Assembly (NCBI GenBank): GCA_023489135.1
Contig: JAMDCE010000143.1
Span: forward strand, 1 to 9,831
DNA from: Chloroflexota bacterium
Lineage (GTDB): Bacteria > Chloroflexota > Chloroflexia > JAMDCE01
DNA: 9,831 bases
Direction of reading: 5' to 3'
Every line of letters begins with the position of its first letter. Position 1 is the first letter of the stretch. The notes below the pieces were generated by a model. It saw nothing but the letters and a program-made list of their open reading frames with translations. It was not told the origin of the DNA and did no database searches. Made by a program: the position numbers and the translations under genes. Below are positions 1-6,649 of the stretch, one piece after another.

Positions 1-49
1 CTAAGAGAATCCCACCATCCGTACTGAGATTAGTGGAGGAACGAAAGCG

Positions 50-253
50 TCAAGCTTCCTTCGGTGACTCGCCACTTGCGACCCGGCGCAAGTAGTCTAC
101 CACTCGTGCTACCACTTCCTCTCCCGATTCGCGTACGACCAGCTTCTTGCCATTGGTCAGGGAGATCACCGTATCAGGCGTCATCTCGATGACCTCGATT
201 AACTCGGCGTTGACGTAAAGCTCACTGCCATCAAGTCTCGACAGGTGGACCAT
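50..253 (-). CDS. flbD: FlbD/SwrD-family flagellar protein
   Basis: Small cytoplasmic protein of 67 residues. The core NAELIEVIEMTPDTVISLTN followed by GKKLVV and VVARVVDYLRR is the signature of the small FlbD family (SwrD/YlzI in Bacillus), unrelated to the sigma-54 activator also named FlbD in Caulobacter. Family knowledge: SwrD lies in fla/che operons and raises stator-dependent flagellar torque. Length is normal for the family (about 60-75 residues). The ATG is supported by GGAGG on the minus strand (260-264) with a 6-nt spacer. The gene reads leftward, away from everything up to cheW, so it belongs to a flagellar unit that continues beyond base 1. Bases 1-49 after its stop show no start of a further gene that I can recognise. 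The family call is firm; the effect on the motor is inferred from Bacillus. Confidence 0.9.
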   Translation of the reverse strand: MVHLSRLDGSELYVNAELIEVIEMTPDTVISLTNGKKLVVRESGEEVVARVVDYLRRVASGESPKEA

Positions 254-470
254 CTATAACCTCCAACGCTCCGCGCTACCGATGGACCCCCAAAGCGAAG
301 CATCAAGTCTTCGGAGTGCATCTTAACGACCTGAGCCCCGATTGCCAATGGCCGAAAGCGTCCGGTCCGCAAAGACATAGGTACCATGCGCTGCGAGCCG
401 ATGGTACTCTGTGCCCCAAGGTCTGTCAGCGTTCGGCCTCGGGGCGTGACGGGGTGATCCCCTATCTGTA

Positions 471-498
471 TTATCGGCCCGAGTCGCGCCCATCTTTA
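471..498 (-). promoter_or_regulatory. Candidate sigma-28 promoter toward flbD
   Basis: On the minus strand a perfect GCCGATAA (-10, 478-471) is preceded by TAAAGATG (-35, 498-491) with 12 nt between. The enteric FliA consensus is TAAAGTTT-N11-GCCGATAA, so the spacer is one base long and the last three -35 bases are poor, but the TAAA core and the whole -10 match. Transcription would start near 464 and reach flbD after a leader of about 210 nt. No better leftward promoter was noticed between here and flbD. A perfect 8-mer alone could occur by chance in a window this size, hence moderate confidence. Confidence 0.42.
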
Positions 499-506
499 GA
501 CCCACT

Positions 507-518
507 ACGAAATTTCGT
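507..518. repeat. 12-bp perfect palindrome, operator-like
   Basis: ACGAAATTTCGT is a perfect 6+6 dyad. It is flanked by CCCA (501-504) and TGGG (519-522), which extends the symmetry if two bases (505-506) are left unpaired. It lies just upstream of the -35 box of the leftward sigma-28 candidate, centred near -48 of that promoter. This is a usual place for a regulator to bind. It has no loop and no following T-run, so it does not look like a terminator. Confidence 0.45.
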
Positions 519-542
519 TGGGATTTAGTCGTTTAGGCCGCT

Positions 543-562
543 GGGCGTTCAGCTGAACGCCC
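543..562. promoter_or_regulatory. 20-bp perfect palindrome, probable operator
   Basis: GGGCGTTCAGCTGAACGCCC is a perfect 10+10 inverted repeat with no loop, the form expected for a homodimeric DNA-binding regulator rather than an RNA hairpin. It ends 19 bases before the -35 box of the rightward sigma-70-like promoter and is centred about 65 bases upstream of the predicted start, typical of an activator site. It is also within reach of the leftward flbD promoter candidate. No T-run follows it. The regulator is not identifiable from this window. Confidence 0.55.
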
Positions 563-581
563 CTAAGCGCCTGGAACTCAA

Positions 582-610
582 TTGTCACCAGTGAGACCTT
601 GTGATAGAAT
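582..610 (+). promoter_or_regulatory. Sigma-70-like promoter of the DHp-protein/kinase pair
   Basis: TTGTCA (582-587) and TAGAAT (605-610) each match the -35 and -10 consensus at 5 of 6 bases and are spaced by exactly 17 nt. Transcription would begin near 617, leaving a leader of about 100 nt before the GTG at 717. The -35 box coincides with the TTG that opens the longest reading frame here, which argues against that TTG being a start codon. The call rests on sequence match only. Confidence 0.6.
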
Positions 611-706
611 GGAACAGGCTGAAGCTTGTGATCGCTTATCAGGCCGGCCGCAATGGCGGATCACACCGAAGGGTGCGACGCTCGACTCGATGAGCGGCAG
701 GCGCTT

Positions 707-712
707 AGGAGG
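707..712 (+). promoter_or_regulatory. Ribosome binding site that decides the DHp-protein start
   Basis: AGGAGG is a full Shine-Dalgarno match ending 4 nt before GTG 717. The in-frame alternatives, TTG 582 and ATG 690, have no comparable site upstream. An ATG at 715 overlaps the GTG in another frame, but the 82-codon frame it opens has no recognisable protein and lies over the DHp coding region. Confidence 0.6.
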
Positions 713-716
713 CAAT

Positions 717-1046
717 GTGGACGGAAAGCAGGATGCTGTGGTCGCTTCCTCCAATGACACGGACACGGGGTGGGTGCTCTTGGATGGAGCGCCTGAGGAG
801 CAACAACTCGCATGGGAAGCAGCGCTCAATGCCGAGTTGGAGCGGATTGCCGGCTATCTCCACGATAAGATACTCCAATCTTTCGCGACGTGCCTGCTCA
901 AGGTCCAACTCGTGGAGAGGCTGGCTCAAATGGGGCGTTACGACCAGATGCAGAATGAGCTAACGCAGCTAGAGGATTCGCTCGACGACGCGATAGATAA
1001 GATGCGCGACCTGGCAACCAGCTTGAGACGACCGCGCAGACAGTAG
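717..1046 (+). CDS. DHp-only histidine phosphotransfer-like protein (HisKA_3 type)
   Basis: Predicted cytoplasmic protein of 109 residues from GTG 717 (154 if the TTG at 582 were used, which the promoter makes unlikely). Residues 1-30 are polar and unassigned. Residues about 35-104 match the dimerisation and phosphoacceptor helices of NarL/DegS-type kinases (HisKA_3): AELERIAGYLHDKILQSF with candidate phosphoacceptor His49, then a second helix ending DKMRDLATSLR. The protein stops where the usual linker to the HATPase_c domain would begin. No N, G1 or G2 box is present here or in the next 60 bases, so it cannot be a working kinase alone. There is no membrane segment. It is 62 nt upstream of a hybrid kinase with two receivers and no Hpt and is probably co-transcribed. 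It may be a Spo0B-like phosphotransfer protein, a dimerisation modulator, or a remnant of a broken kinase. The domain call is good; the function is inference. Confidence 0.68.
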   Translation: MDGKQDAVVASSNDTDTGWVLLDGAPEEQQLAWEAALNAELERIAGYLHDKILQSFATCLLKVQLVERLAQMGRYDQMQNELTQLEDSLDDAIDKMRDLATSLRRPRRQ

Positions 1047-1108
1047 ACCTGATCGAGTGCCTTGGGGGCCGCCCAGAGCTTGGTGCGGATCGATTGGGAG
1101 GGGGAGAG

Positions 1109-3532
1109 GTGTTGTTGAGGCGAAGGATATTTGGCAAGCCGCCTGCTGCTTGGCCAATCGATCCCGACCGGGAAAGCAGGCTCTCATCGATTGTTCAAGA
1201 GGCCTGCCGGATAACTGAGTTCGAGCGCTGCGCCGTGCTGCTCCTGGACAAAACGGGCGAGCGACTGTGTCCGGCTTCTGTGCATCCACCGGAACTGTCT
1301 CCGGAACCCGACTGTGCACGCTTTCCTCTGTCACTTGCGCTGGTTGACACAGAACTGACCAAGTTGACTGCCCTCGATAAGCCTGTCTACCTAGAGAATG
1401 TATTGTTGCCCGATTCATTGTGGAGGATGGGAGATCGAGAGGGTTCCGGGCGCCCCATTATGATCGTGCCTTTGACCAGCGATGGGACCACGCTCGGCCT
1501 TGCCGTATTTGCCCGTCCGCTCAGGGATAAGCTTCCCACTGAATTGGACCTGGACGCCGCGGCGCTGCTGGGTATCCACATGGCAGCCGCGGTGACTCAC
1601 CCCCGGACCGCTGAGACCGGAAGCCTTCAGCTATTCGAGATTCTGGCGCGAGGCAAGCGCGAATGGGAACAGACGGTGGACGCTATCTCGGATGGCATTC
1701 TCATCAGCAATGCCGAACACGTCGTGATGCGCACGAATCGCGCCTTCGCCGCCATGTTTGGGAAACACCCCAGAGAGATTGTCGGCAAGAAGTGCCACGA
1801 CCTGATCTGGGGGAATCCGAGTCCGTGCGATCATTGCATACGAGCGAGCTTGTTGGCCGCGCCGGATGCTCCGCTGACGGGCACGCCGATGGAGTGCGTG
1901 ATTAGCGGGTCCACTCTGGAGGTGACGGCCTACGGTATTGAAGGCTACGAAGGCAGGTTGTCTGCGGTAGTGCACATATTCGAGGATGTTACTGAACAGC
2001 GAAGAATGCAGGATCTGGTCATACGATCGGAAAGGATCAGGGCTATCGGCGAGATGGCCAGTGGAGTGGCGCACGACTTCAATAACGTCTTGTCCAGCAT
2101 CATCGGTTGGAGTGAAGTGATGATGCTCAGCGACCTGCAGCCACACCTGAAGGAATGCGCCGACGCCATCAATCAGGCGGCGCTGGACGGCACAGAGATC
2201 GTCAAACGCATTCAAGAGTATACCAGGATTCGAAAGGATACCAAGTTCACAAGTGTTGACATAAACGAGGTGGTTCGCGGATCGATCGAACTGGCTCGAC
2301 CACGGTTGAAGAACCCGGCGCAGCGGGGCGGCATTGCCATAGATCTCGTTACCGAGTTCGCCGAGATTCCGCCGGCCAGCGGTAACGCCTCGGACCTCCG
2401 GGAAGTGTTCCTGAATATCATTCTAAATGCCATCGACGCCATGCCTGAAGGGGGAGACATCAGGATACGCACCGGTCGCCGGGAGGCCAACGTGTTCGCC
2501 AGCATCAGCGACAGCGGCACCGGCATGTCGGAGGAGGTTCTTGGCCGGGCCTTCGATCCGTTCTTCACCACAAAGGGTTCCGCGGGGAGCGGTCTGGGCC
2601 TGTCCATAGCCTTCGGGATAGTCTCTCGGCATGGCGGGGAGCTTTCCGCCCAGAGCACGCCAGGCGTCGGCAGCACCTTCACGGTGGTTCTCCCCGTCGC
2701 GAGCGAGGTTGAAGTGGCGCATGAGCGCGGCGACGCACCTTTGAAGCGCGCGATACGGGTTCTGCTGGTCGACGACGACGAGCGCGTTCTCAGGGCGACA
2801 GAGGCAATGCTGCGATCCGAAGGGCATGTCGTCACCATATGCTCGGGCGGCAAGCAAAGTATGGAGGTGCTGGGCCAAGCCGCCTACGACCTGGTGATCA
2901 CAGACCTGGGAATGCCGGAAATGAATGGGTGGGAAGTAGCTGCCAGAGTAAGAGCGATATCGCCCGGCACTCGCGTGCTGCTCCTAACCGGGTGGGGGGC
3001 CGAGATCGCCGCGGAGCGCCTTTCGGAAGCCGGCATCGACGGGGTCATCCAGAAGCCCTGCCGGCTGCCCGGGCTTAGGCAGGCCATCGACGACGTTCTC
3101 AAGCCCAAGGTGGCGGAAGCGAGGGTGTCTCCAGTTGTGGATAGGGTGCAGGCCGACGGCACTTTGCGGATTGTGCTCATAGATGATAACAGGTCCTTCG
3201 GCGAAGCCCTGAAGCAGAGGCTCGAGATCGACGGGCACCTCGTCAAGCTGGCTTGCTCTGGCCGGGAGGGATTGGCCGCCGTAAGAGAGCGGGATACGGA
3301 CCTCGTCCTGAGCGACCTCAAGCTAGGTGATATCTCGGGTATTGAAGTTGCCGAGATAATTGAGAAGAAAGAGCAACGGCCCTTCGTAGCCATTATGACG
3401 GGGGATCCAAGGGGCCTCGATCCCTCGCTCTTGCAGAAAGGTGGGATCGACGCTGTCCTGCGAAAACCCTGGAAAGATCCGGAGCTCAGGGGAGTGTTGG
3501 ACAGGGTTCTGAAGGGTCGAGGTGGCGTTTGA
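1109..3532 (+). CDS. Hybrid sensor histidine kinase, GAF-PAS-HisKA-HATPase-REC-REC
   Basis: A soluble 807-residue hybrid kinase with no transmembrane segment, so it probably senses a cytoplasmic signal. Domains: GAF-like 23-163; PAS about 175-295 with Cys229, Cys240 and Cys243 (a C-x10-C-x2-C cluster); HisKA with His322 in GVAHDFNN, an HPK4/NtrB-like H-box; HATPase_c with N-box Asn436/440, G1 DSGTGM at 468-473, F-box DPFFTTK and G2 GSGLGLS. REC1 spans about 550-665 (acidic Asp555-557, phospho-Asp599, Lys649). REC2 spans about 687-803 (Asp692/693, phospho-Asp736, Thr764, Lys786), with LG replacing the usual MP after the aspartate. All catalytic residues are present. GTG 1109 is preferred because GGAGGGG at 1097-1103 sits 5 nt upstream; the frame is open upstream with a TTG at 1094. 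No Hpt domain follows the receivers, so phosphoryl transfer needs a partner in trans, possibly the DHp protein upstream. The input signal and target are unknown. Confidence 0.9.
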   Translation: MLLRRRIFGKPPAAWPIDPDRESRLSSIVQEACRITEFERCAVLLLDKTGERLCPASVHPPELSPEPDCARFPLSLALVDTELTKLTALDKPVYLENVLLPDSLWRMGDREGSGRPIMIVPLTSDGTTLGLAVFARPLRDKLPTELDLDAAALLGIHMAAAVTHPRTAETGSLQLFEILARGKREWEQTVDAISDGILISNAEHVVMRTNRAFAAMFGKHPREIVGKKCHDLIWGNPSPCDHCIRASLLAAPDAPLTGTPMECVISGSTLEVTAYGIEGYEGRLSAVVHIFEDVTEQRRMQDLVIRSERIRAIGEMASGVAHDFNNVLSSIIGWSEVMMLSDLQPHLKECADAINQAALDGTEIVKRIQEYTRIRKDTKFTSVDINEVVRGSIELARPRLKNPAQRGGIAIDLVTEFAEIPPASGNASDLREVFLNIILNAIDAMPEGGDIRIRTGRREANVFASISDSGTGMSEEVLGRAFDPFFTTKGSAGSGLGLSIAFGIVSRHGGELSAQSTPGVGSTFTVVLPVASEVEVAHERGDAPLKRAIRVLLVDDDERVLRATEAMLRSEGHVVTICSGGKQSMEVLGQAAYDLVITDLGMPEMNGWEVAARVRAISPGTRVLLLTGWGAEIAAERLSEAGIDGVIQKPCRLPGLRQAIDDVLKPKVAEARVSPVVDRVQADGTLRIVLIDDNRSFGEALKQRLEIDGHLVKLACSGREGLAAVRERDTDLVLSDLKLGDISGIEVAEIIEKKEQRPFVAIMTGDPRGLDPSLLQKGGIDAVLRKPWKDPELRGVLDRVLKGRGGV

Positions 3533-3668
3533 CCCATCCTGCGTCGGATCTGGGGAACTCAGACGCCCACCTGGACGCCCAGCCGGTCACCCCTACGCTA
3601 TCACCCTCCACGTGGGGCGATTCGCCGATGCGGAGATGTGTCTCTGAACTGGAACAGATGATGATCCT

Positions 3669-4148
3669 TCAGGCCGCGATGGATCCCTGCAGCGCCATCT
3701 TCTGCTCGCCGGTCAACACCTTATCTAGCTGCAGCAGGATGATCAACCTGCCCTCAAGCTTTGCTATGGCTCTGATGTAGTCGCTGTCGATGCCGGCCAC
3801 GATCGGAGAGGGCGGCTCGACGCAGTCGACTGGAATTCGCAGAACTTCTGACACCGCATCGACGATCATGCCGAGCACGTGCCCCTGGGTCTCCACTACT
3901 ACTATGCGACTGGCTTTATCCGCCACGGCTGAAGGTAACCCGAAGCGGCGATGAAGGTCGATGACCGGAATTATCTTGCCGCGAAGGTTGATCACACCTT
4001 CGACGAAGTGGGGGGCACCCGGCACCTGAGTGATGGTTTGCATTCTAATGATTTCCTGGACCCGGGAGATATCGACGCCGTAGACTTCGTCTCCCAGGTC
4101 GAAAACGACCAGTTGCTCCTCAGTATCCGCCGTCTGAACTGTAGACAT
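3669..4148 (-). CDS. cheW: Chemotaxis coupling protein CheW
   Basis: CheW scaffold of 159 residues that links receptors to CheA in the membrane-associated signalling array. The CheW/SH3-like fold spans about residues 10-150. Signatures are LVVFDLGDEVYGVDISRVQE near the N-terminus, then VPGAPHFVEGVINLRGKIIP with the conserved NLRG and VIDL at 54-65, and a C-terminal LIILLQLDKVL. Length is normal. The ATG is supported by a purine-rich GGGGAGGGG on the minus strand (4152-4160). Orientation is unusual: alone on the minus strand, it converges on the hybrid kinase (136-nt gap, no clear intrinsic terminator) and diverges from cheA across 350 nt. It therefore has its own leftward promoter, which I could not locate. 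The P5 domain of CheA is its paralogue and partner. Confidence 0.95.
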   Translation of the reverse strand: MSTVQTADTEEQLVVFDLGDEVYGVDISRVQEIIRMQTITQVPGAPHFVEGVINLRGKIIPVIDLHRRFGLPSAVADKASRIVVVETQGHVLGMIVDAVSEVLRIPVDCVEPPSPIVAGIDSDYIRAIAKLEGRLIILLQLDKVLTGEQKMALQGSIAA

Positions 4149-4498
4149 TGTCCCCTCCCCAAGGAATTCGTCTTTCCTCGACCATTCGGCCGCGCGCCTT
4201 TCCTTTGGCCACAGAATCCGAGGAACCCCGCAACAATCACCATCTACTCTGAAGAATCGGCAGGCCTCTGGTCCGGTACAGGGCCGATGGTACTCAAAGC
4301 GGAATGCCGGTGGTCCCGAGAAAAGCCGGCGGTCGCGGGAAGTTGGGGCTATTCTGGGCCAGTTAGCCTCTCAAGTTTGGCAGGTCCTGGTCGATAAACA
4401 TTTTGAGGAGACATCAATAGCGGCGCCCGGCCATAGCCCTGGTGGCGTGGACAAGTGAGCTGCGTGCTGTTTTAATCTTGCGGTACCGGAAAGTGATG
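4149..4498. promoter_or_regulatory. Divergent cheW/cheA control region
   Basis: A non-coding stretch of 350 bases. It contains the cheW ribosome binding site (minus strand, 4152-4160), a sigma-28-type promoter toward cheA (4371-4397), a GAGGAG at 4405-4410 with no start codon in the next 15 bases, and GGAAAG at 4488-4493 before the cheA ATG. A frame open from GTG 4442 into cheA has no ribosome binding site of note. No convincing leftward promoter for cheW and no RNA gene were seen. Confidence 0.7.
4371..4397 (+). promoter_or_regulatory. Sigma-28 (FliA/SigD) promoter of the cheA operon
   Basis: TCAAGTTT (4371-4378), 11 nt, then GTCGATAA (4390-4397). Against the flagellar sigma-28 consensus TAAAGTTT-N11-GCCGATAA this is 14 of 16 bases with the exact spacing. 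Transcription would begin near 4404, giving a leader of about 95 nt to the cheA ATG. Class-3 (late flagellar) control of chemotaxis genes by sigma-28 is the rule in many motile bacteria, so the site fits its place. Confidence 0.72.
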
Positions 4499-6649
4499 AT
4501 GAGCCTGCAATTTGACGCTTCGCCCGATGAGTTAGGCGTATTCCTGGAGGAGGCAGAGGAGCAGCTGCAGCTGCTGGATCAGGATATTCTAATACTCGAG
4601 AAAGGGGGGCCTACCGCGGAGCTCCTGCAGGAGGTATTTCGCGCTGCCCACACGCTCAAAGGCTCCTCGGCAACCATCGGTCACGAAAGGATGGCTGCCC
4701 TTACCCACGCGGTCGAGAGCATCCTGGATTGCCTGCGCAAAGGCAAGCTGGAGTCCACCACTGCCCTTATCGATTTACTGCTGCAGAGTCTCGATTCGCT
4801 CAGGGTCCTGAAGGAAGAGGTCGTCTCACTGGAGCACAGCGGCCTGGACCCATCGTCGTTGGTATCGTCTCTCAAGCAGTTTCTGGAGGACAACCTGCCG
4901 GCAAATGTTCAGGGTTCGACGGTTGCCGAGACCCCGGCGGCCGAACCAACCTCCAAGCCCGATGCGACAGGCTCGCACGATAACAGCCACTGGATAGTCG
5001 TGCAGGTCGACAAGGAATCGCCTTTCCCCGCCGCCAGGTTCCTTCAGGTGCACATGGTTCTTTCCACCATCGGTACGATAGTCGAATCGACCCCAACTCT
5101 GGCCGACATTGAGCTGGAAAAGGTGGGCCGGGAGCTGAGGCTGACCTGCGTAACCGAAGAAAGCATGGAGACGGCCAGGGAGCTCATCTTGGCCGTCCCT
5201 GACATAGTGGCGGTGGAGCTTCATGACAGCAGACCCGGGGATGCGAGCCCCGTCGTAGACCAGGAGAGCGCTGAGGACCACCAGCGGATGTGTGGCCTGC
5301 GTGACAATGTGCGAAACGAAAACGGGATAGATGGCAGGCCCGAGAAGAATACTCCGGCATCCGACGGCACGAGAGATAGGCTTTCCAGAGAGGCCTCCCC
5401 GAAAGATCGCTCAACGGCAAACAGAAATCCCCAGGGCGCATCGAAGACGGTGCGAATCGATATAGAGCGGCTGGATGCCTTGATGAATCTGGTGGGGGAG
5501 CTGGTGATCGACTGCACGAGGCTGGAGCAGCTAAGCTCTCGCTTGCAGTCGAACCGCGAAGGCGAGGTGGTGGTTGAGGAGATTGCCGAGGCCTCGCTTC
5601 ACATTCAGCGCATAACCGACGAGCTTCAAGACCGAATCATGAAGGCGCGCATGTTCCCAATCGGCAGCGTGTTCAATCGCTTCCCCCGTATGGTCAGGGA
5701 TCTGGCGCAGAGGGCGGGGAAGAAGATCGAGTTCATCATGGAAGGGGAAGAGACCGAGCTGGACCGTTCGGTCATCGAGGAGATCGGCGATCCCCTCATC
5801 CACCTGCTGCGCAACGCCGTAGACCACGGGTTGGAGCCACCTGAAGAGCGGGTGGCGGCCGGGAAAAGCGAAGTCGGCCTGATACGCCTGGCGGCATCCC
5901 ATAGAGAGAATCGCATCGTTCTGACCGTGGAGGACGACGGAAAGGGAATCGATCCGGCGCGCATCAGGGCTTCCGCGGTGGAAAAGGGATTGCTTTCGGC
6001 GGAGGCGGCGGCGAGGATGAACGATCGGGAGGCCCTGGAAATCATCTTTGCCCCCGGTTTCTCCACGGCCAAACAGATTAGCGACGTATCCGGCCGCGGC
6101 GTGGGAATGGACATCGTGAGGACCAACATTCGCAAGCTAAACGGAATGGTCACCGTCAATAGCGTGCCGGGGCAGGGCAGCCAGTTTGTCCTCGAGTTAC
6201 CCCTGACGCTGGCGATTCTGAACGCACTCCTGGTCAGCCTGGATCAGGGTATTTTCGCCATCCCCCTATCCTCCGTGGTGGAGACGCTGCGCATTGCTGA
6301 GTCCGGTGTGAAATCAGTGAACAAGGAGAAGGTGATCCAATTGCGCGGAAGGGTTCTGCCGCTCCTACCATTAGATGTTGCGCTGGGCTCACCTCGGGCC
6401 GACAGTAAACTGAACGGGGCCTACGTGGTTGTGGTGGGGACGGACAGCGCTCAAGTAGGCATCGTCGTCGACTCCCTGGTTGGTGAACAGCAGGTGGTGA
6501 TAAAGTCGCTGGGTAACTACATCGGCGACATCAAGGGGCTCTCGGGAGCGACGATTTTGGGAGACGGGCGAGTGGGACTTATCCTGGATGTCCCAGCTCT
6601 GGTGAAGATGGCTATCCAGGCCAGAACAGGAGATGCTGTCTATGTGTAG
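4499..6649 (+). CDS. cheA: Chemotaxis histidine kinase CheA
   Basis: CheA of 716 residues with the full P1-P5 layout. It autophosphorylates under receptor/CheW control and passes phosphoryl groups to CheY and CheB. P1/Hpt, about 8-115, carries His51 in FRAAHTLKGSS. A CheY/CheB-docking P2 domain lies at about 163-241 (starting HWIVVQVDKESPFPAARF and resembling the Thermotoga P2). A charged linker follows at 242-315. P3 dimerisation, about 316-385, contains RLDALMNLVGELVI. P4 ATPase has N-box HLLRNAVDHG around Asn439, G1 DDGKGID at 479-485 and GRGVGMD at 532-538. P5, about 572-705, is CheW-like. All catalytic boxes are intact. ATG 4499 is chosen over the frame-opening GTG at 4442 because GGAAAG (4488-4493) sits 5 nt upstream and the conserved Hpt starts soon after. 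The gene end overlaps cheC by 8 nt. Confidence 0.97.
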   Translation: MSLQFDASPDELGVFLEEAEEQLQLLDQDILILEKGGPTAELLQEVFRAAHTLKGSSATIGHERMAALTHAVESILDCLRKGKLESTTALIDLLLQSLDSLRVLKEEVVSLEHSGLDPSSLVSSLKQFLEDNLPANVQGSTVAETPAAEPTSKPDATGSHDNSHWIVVQVDKESPFPAARFLQVHMVLSTIGTIVESTPTLADIELEKVGRELRLTCVTEESMETARELILAVPDIVAVELHDSRPGDASPVVDQESAEDHQRMCGLRDNVRNENGIDGRPEKNTPASDGTRDRLSREASPKDRSTANRNPQGASKTVRIDIERLDALMNLVGELVIDCTRLEQLSSRLQSNREGEVVVEEIAEASLHIQRITDELQDRIMKARMFPIGSVFNRFPRMVRDLAQRAGKKIEFIMEGEETELDRSVIEEIGDPLIHLLRNAVDHGLEPPEERVAAGKSEVGLIRLAASHRENRIVLTVEDDGKGIDPARIRASAVEKGLLSAEAAARMNDREALEIIFAPGFSTAKQISDVSGRGVGMDIVRTNIRKLNGMVTVNSVPGQGSQFVLELPLTLAILNALLVSLDQGIFAIPLSSVVETLRIAESGVKSVNKEKVIQLRGRVLPLLPLDVALGSPRADSKLNGAYVVVVGTDSAQVGIVVDSLVGEQQVVIKSLGNYIGDIKGLSGATILGDGRVGLILDVPALVKMAIQARTGDAVYV

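Noticed and set aside
543..562. 20-bp palindrome as an intrinsic terminator
   Set aside because: There is no loop and no T-run on either strand.
611..630. Sigma-54 promoter upstream of the DHp protein (GG...GC pattern)
   Set aside because: The distance between the GG and GC elements is 11 rather than 10 bases and the rest of the consensus is missing.
582..716. N-terminal extension of the DHp protein to TTG 582 (or ATG 690)
   Set aside because: The TTG is part of a well-spaced -35 box, the extension has no recognisable domain, and AGGAGG at 707-712 points to GTG 717.
715..963. 82-codon frame from ATG 715 overlapping the DHp gene
   Set aside because: Composition is Arg/Ser/Trp-rich and meaningless, while the other frame has a clear kinase DHp motif.
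3529..3780. 83-codon plus-strand frame after the hybrid kinase
   Set aside because: Its second half is antisense to the conserved end of cheW, and it has no recognisable motif or good ribosome site.
4442..4498. Upstream start of CheA at GTG 4442
   Set aside because: The added residues are not typical of CheA, no ribosome site precedes it, and GGAAAG favours ATG 4499.
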